Source: a virus. From it: a stretch of 34,654 nt of DNA. The stretch lies in IMG/VR virus record IMGVR_UViG_3300036715_003756, positions 1 through 34,654 of that record, one strand, 5' to 3'. Below are positions 24,942 through 31,163 of this stretch, piece after piece; within the stretch, counting starts at the first letter, position 1, and each line of letters opens with the position of its first letter. The notes beneath the pieces are model-generated. The model was not told where the DNA came from, did not search any database, and saw only the letters and a program-made list of their open reading frames with translations. A program made the position numbers and the translations under genes.

Positions 24942-25448
24942 TCAAGCCAGCAGCGCAGCTTCAAATGCCGCCACAAAATCGGTATCCGCATTCCCGATCT
25001 CCAGCACAGAGACCGCACCGATGTTCTGGCGGGCTTGTTCCTGCTCAGGTGCAGTCAGTGCCTGCACCGCATCAAAGCGCACTCGCTTGTCAACGGCTGC
25101 AAGCAAGGCAGCAATGCCGGTTTGGTCATTTAGCAGGGCATCCTGCAATTCTTTGAGCGTGTCAAACGCCGCATCGGCCCCACCGAGCAAGTCAGCCTTG
25201 AGGGCATCGAGCAAGGTGGTGATCTTGGAAGCCGAGAACGTGGTGGCCGTGCCAGCCGCGTTGGCATCATCAATGATGGTGACGCCAGCTAGAGTGGAAA
25301 TCTGGCTGCGCAGCTCATTGATGGAACTGACCAGGTTGGTTTTGTCCATGGTCGAGAGATTGGCCAGCGTGCCGACCTGACCGTAGATGGTTTTGAACTC
25401 GGCGGCAAGGCGTAGAACCAGGGATTCAAGGCGTGTTTGCAAACTCAT
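24942..25448 (-). CDS. Putative tail-fibre/stalk-like protein
   Basis: This 168-residue protein begins with a helix (SLQTRLESLVLRLAAEFKTI), then LSTMDKTNLVSSINELRSQI, and a stretch AAFDTLKELQDALLNDQTGI then AALLAAVDKRVRFD. The later part (QALTAPEQEQARQNIGA) is a common motif of phage tail-fibre proteins. Heptad-like spacing of Leu/Ile in the first half suggests a coiled-coil trimer. It follows a strong terminator after the large terminase gene, so its expression may depend on read-through or on a promoter I cannot identify. An accessory role in adsorption is likely but unproven. Confidence 0.6.
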   Translation of the reverse strand: MSLQTRLESLVLRLAAEFKTIYGQVGTLANLSTMDKTNLVSSINELRSQISTLAGVTIIDDANAAGTATTFSASKITTLLDALKADLLGGADAAFDTLKELQDALLNDQTGIAALLAAVDKRVRFDAVQALTAPEQEQARQNIGAVSVLEIGNADTDFVAAFEAALLA

Positions 25449-25472
25449 GGGGAAAACTCCAAAAAAGGCAAT

Positions 25473-25492
25473 AAAAAAGGCACCGAAGTGCC
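25473..25492 (-). terminator. Rho-independent terminator after the large terminase gene (minus strand)
   Basis: On the minus strand a GGCAC stem, a TTCG tetraloop and a GTGCC stem are followed by six T (complement of the A run at 25473-25478). This is a textbook intrinsic terminator, placed between the large terminase gene and the two tail-fibre-like genes. Confidence 0.8.
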
Positions 25493-25501
25493 GTCAGGGA
25501 T

Positions 25502-25519
25502 GGAGCGCCAAAACGCTCC
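25502..25519 (-). terminator. Second hairpin just downstream of the large terminase gene
   Basis: GGAGCG (25502-25507) and CGCTCC (25514-25519) form a six-base stem with the loop CCAAAA. No T run follows directly on the minus strand. It may assist the stronger terminator 10-30 bases further along, or protect the 3' end of the transcript. Confidence 0.45.
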
Positions 25520-25550
25520 GGTTAAACAGTCGGCCTATGCGCCACAGCCC

Positions 25551-27593
25551 CTAGCGTTTAAGCCAGGGACTGCGGATCACGCGGCGACTGAATTTGGGCT
25601 GTCCAGAAGCACTGATGCCAGCGCGACCTGCATCAGTCGGGCTGGCATCAATGGCATCTGTGGACAAATTTGATGAAGTGACATTCACCTCCGGGTCGGG
25701 TGGCCGCGCCAGCCCGAGTTGTTTTTCCAATTCGCGCCAGTGGCGCTCCTCAAAGCGGTCCAGACCGACACTCGATGCAGCAGCCCGGGCGTACACATAG
25801 CAGTCCAAGGCCTCGTTTCTCTCACGCATCTTTTGCCACTCACGGTGGGCAAAGCCGTTTCTGTCGTGCCGCGTGATCAAACTCTCGGCGCACAACTGCT
25901 GCACGTATTCCGCGTCCACCTTGGGCAGATGCACAAATCCAGCTGGGTAAAGTGGTGTGCTGCCGTCCGAGCCAACATCAGCCGCTTTGCGCAGGTTGTT
26001 GTAGAACTCCATCTTGGCCATGCCCACCGCAACTGAATACAGCTTGATGCCTCGGCGCAGCTTCTTGCCACCTTGGGTCACATCCACCGCAGTGGGCGTA
26101 CCAATCAACGCGGCACCGCCCATTGCGCCACTACGCACCCCTTTGACGGGCATGAGTCGTGGGTCATGGCAGCTGCGGGCGAACGCATAGGTTTCCTGGG
26201 TGGCAAAGCCGGTGTCCAGCGCCAGCCTGGTCAAAGGTATCAACACGCCACTGGCGTGCGTCCAGCGCTCGGCCAGCAACTCTGACAAACGTTTCCAGAC
26301 GGCATCGCGGGCGGTATCTCCCATCAGCACGCGGTGCTCGACCAGCCAGGACTCCTTACCGCGACCAAATGCCCAGATCGACACCTCGATCCGGTCTTTC
26401 TGTACGTCGGCACCGGCCACCAGCAGCAAGCCGCCCAGGGCAACGCTGCCGACTCGGTAATCTTCGCGGCGCTCAATCAGGCGCTGCCAGTCCGGTGCTT
26501 CGCCTTCTTCGAGCCAGGTCTCGCCCAGTTCGGTGTTTTTGAAGGTCTTGATCGCAGCAGCGGAACCGGACTCCTTGCTGACCGCGCTCTCCCAGGCGGC
26601 AGCCACATCGCGCCAGCTACGCCAGCCCACAGGGCTGTACAAGGATGACAAGTGAAACCCTGCGGTTTTTTTGCGACCTTTGCTGCTCTTTGCAGACTCT
26701 TGCGCGATCATGCTGCGCCATTGGCCCAACTCCAGCATTCGCGTCTTGTGGTGTTCGGCAATGGGCTGTTCACAGGACTCGCACACATAGGCTGCGGTCT
26801 CAGGTTTGGCTTTTTCCCAACGCAGGTTCTCAAAGCGCAGCCACTGGCGGTGGTCGCAGTGTGGACAGGGCACAAAGTAGCGCCGCTGGTCACTTGCCTC
26901 GTATTCACGCTCAATGGCCGACACACCTGAGATGGTCGGGGTCGACACAATGAAAATTTTGCGCCGGGTGAAGGTGCGCGTGCGGGCTTCTGCCAGCGAA
27001 ATCGCATCACCTTCGCCTTCCACATCCAGTGGATACCCGTCGACCTCGTCCAGGAACAAATAGCGCACCGGCATGGAACGCAAGCCCACCGCGCTGTTGG
27101 CACCGGTCATCACCAACACGCCACCCCTGAACTCCTTAGCCAGAATGGTGTTTCCGGAGTCGCGTGATCTGGCAGGTGATATCAATTCACGCAGCGCAGC
27201 GGACTCCTCAATCAACGGGTCAATGCGCTGCTTGGAGTTGCGCTTGGCCATGTCCACCGTCGGCCAGACCGCCATCATGGGCCCGGGCGCATGGTGAATC
27301 ACGTAGCCAATCCAGTTCGACCCCATTTCAGTCGCACCCAGTTGCGCAGCCTTCATAAACACCACCCGTTCCACGGGCGATGATGGTGACAGGCAATCCA
27401 TGATCTCTTTCAGGTATGGCGTGCGGCTAGTGCGCCAGCGCCCGGGCTCAGCAGAAGCTTTGCTGGAGAGCATGCGGTGCTGATCTGACCACTCGGACAC
27501 CGACAGCAGTGGGTCTGGGGTAAGGCCGTCGCGCCACGCACGTTCAATTTCTGTTGCACCGTCGTAATGATCGGTATCGATTTGAGTGCTCAT
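25551..27593 (-). CDS. Large terminase subunit, GpA family (ATPase-nuclease)
   Basis: This 680-residue protein is a lambda gpA-type packaging motor (lambda gpA has 641). The Walker-A-like KAAQLGATE lies at 81-89, Walker B YLFLDEVDGY at 178-187, a Cys cluster VPCPHCDHRQW...CESCEQPI sits in the middle, and the nuclease domain includes LLLVAGADVQKDRIEVSIWA. It translocates DNA into the procapsid and cuts at cos-type or similar sites. The gene overlaps the small terminase start region by one base. GpA-type terminases usually make cohesive ends, so a cos site is expected, but I could not identify one. Confidence 0.95.
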   Translation of the reverse strand: MSTQIDTDHYDGATEIERAWRDGLTPDPLLSVSEWSDQHRMLSSKASAEPGRWRTSRTPYLKEIMDCLSPSSPVERVVFMKAAQLGATEMGSNWIGYVIHHAPGPMMAVWPTVDMAKRNSKQRIDPLIEESAALRELISPARSRDSGNTILAKEFRGGVLVMTGANSAVGLRSMPVRYLFLDEVDGYPLDVEGEGDAISLAEARTRTFTRRKIFIVSTPTISGVSAIEREYEASDQRRYFVPCPHCDHRQWLRFENLRWEKAKPETAAYVCESCEQPIAEHHKTRMLELGQWRSMIAQESAKSSKGRKKTAGFHLSSLYSPVGWRSWRDVAAAWESAVSKESGSAAAIKTFKNTELGETWLEEGEAPDWQRLIERREDYRVGSVALGGLLLVAGADVQKDRIEVSIWAFGRGKESWLVEHRVLMGDTARDAVWKRLSELLAERWTHASGVLIPLTRLALDTGFATQETYAFARSCHDPRLMPVKGVRSGAMGGAALIGTPTAVDVTQGGKKLRRGIKLYSVAVGMAKMEFYNNLRKAADVGSDGSTPLYPAGFVHLPKVDAEYVQQLCAESLITRHDRNGFAHREWQKMRERNEALDCYVYARAAASSVGLDRFEERHWRELEKQLGLARPPDPEVNVTSSNLSTDAIDASPTDAGRAGISASGQPKFSRRVIRSPWLKR

Positions 27594-28165
27594 CAGTCAA
27601 CGCTTGCCTGTAAATTGCCCAGTTCTTGCAGGTGCTCGCGCACCGCGTTCTCCAGCGCCACATGCATGGTGTGTGCATCCAATTCCAATTTGGCTGCCAT
27701 CTGGGCAGAAACCCGTGCGGGCCAGTTCAGCCAGGCATCGCGTTCACTTCGGGCCAGCTTGAACACATGGGCAATGGCCTGCGGCCGATCAATGAGTTCT
27801 CCCTTGAGTCTGGCCAGTCGCACCTTGTTGGTCTGCGCCTTGACTACCTCGTTGACGGTTCGGGCTTGTAAGAGCGAGGTTCCACCAGCACCGCCTGCAC
27901 CGCCAGAGCCAGTGCTGGTTGCAGCGCCAGCACCACCTTTATCACCACCACCGTCGCCATCGACCTCCGGCACCTTGACTTTGACTGTTGGCCGTTGCGT
28001 GCCGGTCTTGGGCGCACTGGTGTTGCGCGCCCACTGGGCATCAGCCTGATCGGGATCAATAGTGCCGTCAGCCAGCGCATTGATGCGACCGCTACGGATG
28101 GCCTTGTGTACGGCGGTGTCGGTGACCCCGCGATGACGGGCGTAGGCGCGAATCGATAGTCCCAT
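27593..28165 (-). CDS. Small terminase subunit (Nu1-like)
   Basis: This 190-residue protein (lambda Nu1 has 181) begins with a helix-turn-helix, SIRAYARHRGVTDTAVHKAI, the DNA-recognition module. A low-complexity linker rich in Gly, Ala and Asp follows (about residues 65-95). The C-terminal half is helical and charged: VKAQTNKVRLARLKGELIDR, AQMAAKLELDAHTMHVALEN, resembling Nu1-type large-subunit-binding regions. It lies immediately upstream of the large terminase gene, overlapping by one base. It is the first gene of the late operon; its promoter should lie in 28166-28277. Confidence 0.88.
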   Translation of the reverse strand: MGLSIRAYARHRGVTDTAVHKAIRSGRINALADGTIDPDQADAQWARNTSAPKTGTQRPTVKVKVPEVDGDGGGDKGGAGAATSTGSGGAGGAGGTSLLQARTVNEVVKAQTNKVRLARLKGELIDRPQAIAHVFKLARSERDAWLNWPARVSAQMAAKLELDAHTMHVALENAVREHLQELGNLQASVD

Positions 28166-28221
28166 GGGTGTGTTTTGTTCTTTTCATCTCAAAAGTGATG
28201 TATCAGGTGCGTCCGGCAGAC

Positions 28222-28235
28222 ATGCAAATTTGCAT
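28222..28235. promoter_or_regulatory. Palindrome ATGCAAATTTGCAT in the divergent intergenic region
   Basis: A perfect 14-base palindrome lies between terS (minus) and the first small gene (plus). Its core GCAAATTTGC recurs in the palindrome at 29416-29439. It may be an operator for a dimeric regulator at the divergent promoters. No regulator gene is evident nearby. Confidence 0.4.
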
Positions 28236-28277
28236 CTCCGGCGGGGTGTTGGTTTGAAGCCAATCAAAGAAAAAAAT

Positions 28278-28346
28278 GATTCAAAAAAAGATGCAAATTG
28301 ACTTGGCTTCTCAAGCACACAGCGTCTTACTACAAGCATCGCAACC
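28278..28346 (+). repeat. Leader element copy 1
   Basis: This is one of six copies of a conserved leader. It contains GATTCAAAA, TTGACTTGGCTT (CTTGGCTT at 28302-28309), nine variable bases, ACAGCGTC, TTACTA and CATCGCAA. The CTTGGCTT lies 63 bases before the ATG of the DUF6900-like gene. I give it as a promoter or leader-RNA candidate; the bases do not match a sigma-70 -10 box at normal spacing. Confidence 0.75.
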
Positions 28347-28364
28347 AACCAAACGGAGTTAGAA

Positions 28365-28574
28365 ATGAAAAGCACCATCGACCAGATTTTTGCCCTGATT
28401 GCTGAGAAGCACCTCTTTATCGAGACCCTGGAAACACGCAACTCAGACCGCCTTGACTTTCATGACGTGTCAGTCTGGGGTGTGCGCAGCGCCCTGGAAG
28501 CAGCCTTTAAAGCAGGGGTTGAGTTGGGTGCATCCATGCCAAAACCGACTGAGTCGGAGATTGGCAACACATAA
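28365..28574 (+). CDS. DUF6900-like small protein
   Basis: This is a 69-residue protein starting MKSTIDQIFALIAEKHLFIE. The following TLETRNSDRLDFHDVSVW and LEAAFKAGVELG are the signature of DUF6900 proteins, found on plasmids, integrative elements and phages of proteobacteria. Function is unknown. It is small, acidic and has no membrane segment. A weak GGAG precedes the ATG. It is the first gene of the leader-linked array and has its own leader 63 bases upstream. Confidence 0.72.
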   Translation: MKSTIDQIFALIAEKHLFIETLETRNSDRLDFHDVSVWGVRSALEAAFKAGVELGASMPKPTESEIGNT

Positions 28575-28583
28575 ACAAATCAC

Positions 28584-28614
28584 GACAAGCCAAGCAGAAA
28601 AAGCTTGGCTTGTC
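28584..28614 (+). terminator. Perfect 12-base-pair hairpin overlapping leader copy 2
   Basis: GACAAGCCAAGC (28584-28595) and GCTTGGCTTGTC (28603-28614) pair perfectly around a seven-base loop AGAAAAA. It lies 9 bases after the DUF6900-like stop codon, so it may end that transcript. Its right arm contains the CTTGGCTT of the next leader. No U run follows, so it could also be a regulatory hairpin. Confidence 0.6.
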
Positions 28615-28652
28615 TTGCCAACAGCGCGTTCATCACATCGTCTTAACAACCA
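28603..28652 (+). repeat. Leader element copy 2 (most diverged)
   Basis: CTTGGCTT at 28604-28611, nine bases, ACAGCGCGTT, then CATCAC and a diverged end. The A-rich upstream part of the other copies is replaced here by the hairpin at 28584-28614. The CTTGGCTT lies 66 bases before the ATG of the DUF3489 gene. Confidence 0.65.
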
Positions 28653-28669
28653 CCACGAAGGAGCCTCAA

Positions 28670-29401
28670 ATGAGCACCATTTCATTGACCGCCACCCAGC
28701 AAAGCATGCTGGCCCATGCCATCCACCACACAGACGGCCGCATCGACTGGTTTCCAGAAAACATCAAAGGCGGCGCACGCCAGAAAGTGTTGCAAGGACT
28801 TTTCAATCGCGCCTTGATCACGCCACATGGGTCAGACTGGCTGGTCGCCGCCGAGGGCTACGACGCGCTGGGCTGCTCCAGACCCATTGCTTGCAGCATC
28901 GCACCAGACCCAGAACTTGACGCAGCCGTGGCGCAAGCTGAGGCAACGTGGGCGCAAGGTGTGGATACCAACGAGTCAGCATCAGCAGTTCAAACCGAAT
29001 CAGGCGAAACCCCAATCGAAACCGAAACACAAGTCGATCTGCACGACAACGCCAAAGGCTGCGACGAACGCCTGGCTGGCACTGATGCACCAGCAACTGA
29101 AATCGACGCGACACAGGGCCAGCCCTTGCCAGCGGCAGCGCCAGCCGAACAACCCATTACGAAGGCCATCCGCACCCGCGAACACAGCAAGCAGGCCACC
29201 ATCATCGGTATGCTTCAGCGCGCCGAGGGTGCCACCATTGCCCAGATCTGCGAGGCAACCGGCTGGCAAGCCCACACCGTGCGCGGCACCTTTGCCGGAG
29301 CATTTAAAAAGAAGCTGGGGCTTACCATTACATCGGCCAAGCCCCAGGGTGGCGAGCGCAGCTACCGCGTTGTGGCATCGACAGATGAATTGCTGACTTG
29401 A
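28670..29401 (+). CDS. DUF3489-domain protein
   Basis: This is a 243-residue protein with an RBS GAAGGAG (28656-28662) that fixes ATG 28670; a longer frame would start inside the leader. The N-terminal part (ISLTATQQSMLAHAIHHTDG, RQKVLQGLFNRALIT) is a small helical unit, followed by an acidic Gln/Glu/Thr-rich linker (about 80-165). The C-terminal unit TKQ-like HSKQATIIGMLQRAEGATIA then QICEATGWQAHTVRGTFAGA is the DUF3489 winged-helix pattern. It probably binds DNA. DUF3489 proteins are common on plasmids and integrative elements of proteobacteria. Confidence 0.85.
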   Translation: MSTISLTATQQSMLAHAIHHTDGRIDWFPENIKGGARQKVLQGLFNRALITPHGSDWLVAAEGYDALGCSRPIACSIAPDPELDAAVAQAEATWAQGVDTNESASAVQTESGETPIETETQVDLHDNAKGCDERLAGTDAPATEIDATQGQPLPAAAPAEQPITKAIRTREHSKQATIIGMLQRAEGATIAQICEATGWQAHTVRGTFAGAFKKKLGLTITSAKPQGGERSYRVVASTDELLT

Positions 29402-29415
29402 TCGGATGTATGGAC

Positions 29416-29439
29416 TGGGTGCGCAAATTTGCGCACCCA
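29416..29439 (+). terminator. 24-base perfect palindrome after the DUF3489 gene
   Basis: TGGGTGCGCAAA followed by TTTGCGCACCCA is a perfect palindrome 14 bases beyond the stop. As RNA it could form a strong GC-rich hairpin and end transcription, though no U run follows. As DNA it shares the GCAAATTTGC core with 28222-28235. Confidence 0.5.
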
Positions 29440-29443
29440 CATT

Positions 29444-29512
29444 GATTCAAAAAATGATGCGAATTGACTTGGCTTCTCAAGCGAACAGCGTCTTCATAGA
29501 GGTGTCGCGATT
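29444..29512 (+). repeat. Leader element copy 3
   Basis: GATTCAAAAAATGATGC, TTGACTTGGCTT (CTTGGCTT at 29468-29475), nine bases, ACAGCGTC, TTCATA and GTGTCGC. Compared with copy 1 it is nearly identical through ACAGCGTC. The CTTGGCTT lies 71 bases upstream of the next ATG. Confidence 0.75.
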
Positions 29513-29538
29513 GACGACGAACCTTTAGGAAAAACGCA

Positions 29539-29898
29539 ATGACCACCATGACCATCACCATCGAGCGCACACCACGCACCGTCCAACTGGGCACCGCCAC
29601 CCTCCAAACCGAGGAGTTGAGTGTCTCCTTGCCCTTTGCCCGCAAGCCTTGCGACCTGAGCGAACTCGGCGGCGGGACACCTTCCAAAGTTCTGGTCACC
29701 GAAACCCGCGAGATGACCACCACAGAATTTGACGAGTTCGCCGCCAACCTGCTGCGCTCACGCCCCTGGCTCAACGGACGGGGTGGCACCACACGCGAGG
29801 GCACCCTTTGCGTCGAGGTCTGCGCACCGGGTCGCCCCTACCTTTACATCAACCCCGAAGGCGGAGATTACGCCCGGTACGTGGCGCGTCTCGGATAA
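29539..29898 (+). CDS. Conserved hypothetical protein of the leader-linked array
   Basis: This is a 119-residue protein starting MTTMTITIERTPRTVQLGTA and then TLQTEELSVSLPFARKPCDL. The C-terminal part, FDEFAANLLRSRPWLNGRGG and LCVEVCAPGRPYLYINPEGG, then DYARYVARLG, looks like a compact alpha/beta fold. I do not recognise a family. The start is preceded by TTTAGGA about 10 bases upstream and by leader copy 3. No membrane segment or catalytic motif is visible. Confidence 0.7.
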   Translation: MTTMTITIERTPRTVQLGTATLQTEELSVSLPFARKPCDLSELGGGTPSKVLVTETREMTTTEFDEFAANLLRSRPWLNGRGGTTREGTLCVEVCAPGRPYLYINPEGGDYARYVARLG

Positions 29899-29905
29899 GA
29901 AAATT

Positions 29906-29976
29906 GATTGAAAAAGGAAGCCAAATTAACTTGGCTTCTCCATCAAACAGCGCGTTACTACGGGTGTCAGCAAAAC
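29906..29976 (+). repeat. Leader element copy 4
   Basis: GATTGAAAAAGGAAGCC, TTAACTTGGCTT (CTTGGCTT at 29930-29937), nine bases, ACAGCGCG, TTACTACGGGTGTC and AGCAA. The CTTGGCTT lies 64 bases upstream of the ATG at 29994. A hairpin GAAGCCAA/TTGGCTTC (29917-29938, loop ATTAAC) is embedded in the upstream half. Confidence 0.75.
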
Positions 29977-29993
29977 GAACACGCAGCAAACAC

Positions 29994-30200
29994 ATGAACA
30001 ACCTCAGCGCCAAAGAAGTCAAAAGCCTGATGCGCCAGCATCGCAAAACTATTCGGGGACTTGCCCAACAGTGGAATCTAACCCTCAAGCGCGTGCGCCA
30101 CGTTCGCACCAACGGGGTGTCGGGCGAAGCCTTTGTGCGCGACTGGCTTGAAATCCTCAGCGCCCCACAGCCCATCCAATCAGTCCAAAGGACTCAATGA
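29994..30200 (+). CDS. Small helix-turn-helix-like protein of the leader-linked array
   Basis: This is a 68-residue protein, MNNLSAKEVKSLMRQHRKTI then RGLAQQWNLTLKRVRHVRTN. The segment RGLAQQWNLTLKRVRHVR resembles a small HTH, followed by GVSGEAFVRDWLEIL. A DNA-binding role is plausible but I cannot assign a family. Upstream in-frame extension would run through the leader; ATG 29994 is chosen because the leader-to-ATG distance (64) then matches the other units. It overlaps the next gene by four bases. Confidence 0.65.
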   Translation: MNNLSAKEVKSLMRQHRKTIRGLAQQWNLTLKRVRHVRTNGVSGEAFVRDWLEILSAPQPIQSVQRTQ

Positions 30201-30388
30201 TGAACACAAGTCTGAATCAACCAGCCCAGCAAGGTGACACCGTCGCCTATTACCAGGCAGGTGGCGTTCGCCGAATCGGTGTTGTCCAGGAATTGCGCGA
30301 CGGCAAAGTGCTTGTTCAACTGGTTGCAGGCGAGAAAGTTTTGGTGGACGACATCCAACTGTATTTGATCGAAGAATCAAGAAAATGA
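30197..30388 (+). CDS. Small beta-barrel-like protein, coupled to the preceding gene
   Basis: This is a 63-residue protein (MMNTSLNQPAQQGDTVAYYQ). Alternating hydrophobic strands GDTVAYYQAGGVRRIGVVQE, then GKVLVQLVAGEKVLVDDIQL, suggest an SH3-like beta barrel. It begins in ATGA overlap with the preceding gene (30197-30200), and a GGA lies upstream, so it appears translationally coupled. It is the only gene of the array without its own leader copy. The function is unknown. Confidence 0.65.
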   Translation: MMNTSLNQPAQQGDTVAYYQAGGVRRIGVVQELRDGKVLVQLVAGEKVLVDDIQLYLIEESRK

Positions 30389-30448
30389 TGCACCTTTGAC
30401 TTGGCTTTCGCTGCAAACAGCGCGTTACTACGGGTGTCGCAACAACCA
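30374..30448 (+). repeat. Leader element copy 5
   Basis: GAATCAAGAAAATGATGC, TTTGACTTGGCTT (CTTGGCTT at 30400-30407), nine bases, ACAGCGCG, TTACTACGGGTGTCGC and AACAACC. The 5' end overlaps the last codons of the preceding gene. A small hairpin CGCTG-CAAA-CAGCG (30409-30422) spans the variable nine bases. The CTTGGCTT lies 68 bases upstream of the ATG at 30468. Confidence 0.75.
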
Positions 30449-30467
30449 CACTGAGAGGACAAGCATC

Positions 30468-30677
30468 ATGAGCCAAGTCACTGTCAAACGCATCTCCACC
30501 ACCGAAGAACTTGCCTCCCAACGCACTGTTGGCTACCAAATCTTTGTCAACGACGAGTATTTGCTGACCTGCACCGATGTTTGCGATGCGATGGACTTTA
30601 AGGAAAAGCTTGAAAAGCAGCCGCACGATTGGGTCCAAATTACATCTCACTCTGATTGGGACAAGGCAAAAACCTGA
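30468..30677 (+). CDS. Small hypothetical protein of the leader-linked array
   Basis: This is a 69-residue protein, MSQVTVKRISTTEELASQRT, then VGYQIFVNDEYLLTCTDVCD and KLEKQPHDWVQIT. It looks like a small alpha/beta unit. No family is recognised. An RBS GAGAGGA (about 30452-30459) precedes ATG 30468; an upstream in-frame extension would run through the leader and is unlikely to be translated. A terminator-like hairpin follows the stop. Confidence 0.65.
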   Translation: MSQVTVKRISTTEELASQRTVGYQIFVNDEYLLTCTDVCDAMDFKEKLEKQPHDWVQITSHSDWDKAKT

Positions 30678-30683
30678 CACCAG

Positions 30684-30703
30684 CGGGCCAGCAAACTGGC
30701 CCG
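30684..30703 (+). terminator. GC-rich hairpin after the 69-residue gene
   Basis: CGGGCCAG and CTGGCCCG pair around a CAAA loop seven bases beyond the stop codon. No U tract follows, so termination efficiency is uncertain. Leader copy 6 begins directly after it. Confidence 0.55.
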
Positions 30704-30710
30704 TCAAATA

Positions 30711-30776
30711 GATTCAAAAATGATCTGAATTGACTTGGCTTCTCAACAAAGAAGCGCGTTACTAGAGGCATCGCAA
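30711..30776 (+). repeat. Leader element copy 6
   Basis: GATTCAAAAATGATC, TTGACTTGGCTT (CTTGGCTT at 30734-30741), nine bases, GAAGCGCG, TTACTAGAGGCATCGC and AACA. It differs from the others mainly in ACAGCG being GAAGCG. The CTTGGCTT lies 64 bases upstream of the ATG at 30798. Confidence 0.75.
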
Positions 30777-30797
30777 CACACCAAACGGAAGAACGAC

Positions 30798-31163
30798 ATG
30801 ACCAACGCAACACAAACCCTCGCCACCCAAAACGAATCCTGGGGCTTTTGGGGAACCATGAACGAGCACGCTACCGCCGCCTGGCCCATCGCATCCACAG
30901 CGATTGCAGCTGCCACAGGTTGCGAACCTGAACAAGTCAGAGCCTTCCTGGACAGCCGCTACGGACGCCACTTTGCAGACGATGTTCAAAACGGACTTTT
31001 TGTGGGTTGCAACCTCAAGGACGCGATTGACAAGGCCACTGCCAAATGGATGGGCTGGACGATTGGGCGCATCACAGCCAAGGAAACGGGCATCCCTCGC
31101 GGCATGGCTTACTTGACTGGGTTTGTGGTGCAAGCAGCCATCGACGACGAGCTTTTTGCCTGA
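30798..31163 (+). CDS. Conserved plasmid/ICE-type hypothetical protein
   Basis: This is a 121-residue protein, ESWGFWGTMNEHATAAWPIA then STAIAAATGCEPEQVRAFLD, with SRYGRHFADDVQNGLFVG and the helical end ATAKWMGWTIGRITAKETGI, PRGMAYLTGFVVQAAID. The pattern SR.GRHFADDV.NGL...L..AID.A...WMGW.I.R.T...TGIPRG..YLTGFV is shared by small proteins on plasmids and integrative elements of proteobacteria. Function is unknown. The gene ends convergently and overlaps the 3' end of the following minus-strand gene by 55 bases. Confidence 0.75.
   Translation: MTNATQTLATQNESWGFWGTMNEHATAAWPIASTAIAAATGCEPEQVRAFLDSRYGRHFADDVQNGLFVGCNLKDAIDKATAKWMGWTIGRITAKETGIPRGMAYLTGFVVQAAIDDELFA

Noticed and set aside
28298-28332. 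Canonical sigma-70 promoter in the leader (TTGACT ... TTACTA)
   Set aside because: The spacing is 23 bases, and at 17 bases there is AGCGTC, not a -10 box; using TTGGCT as the -35 gives only weak -10 matches. The leader may still be a promoter of another type.
28278-30776. CRISPR array
   Set aside because: The six repeats are separated by whole genes of different length, not by short spacers, and no cas gene is present.
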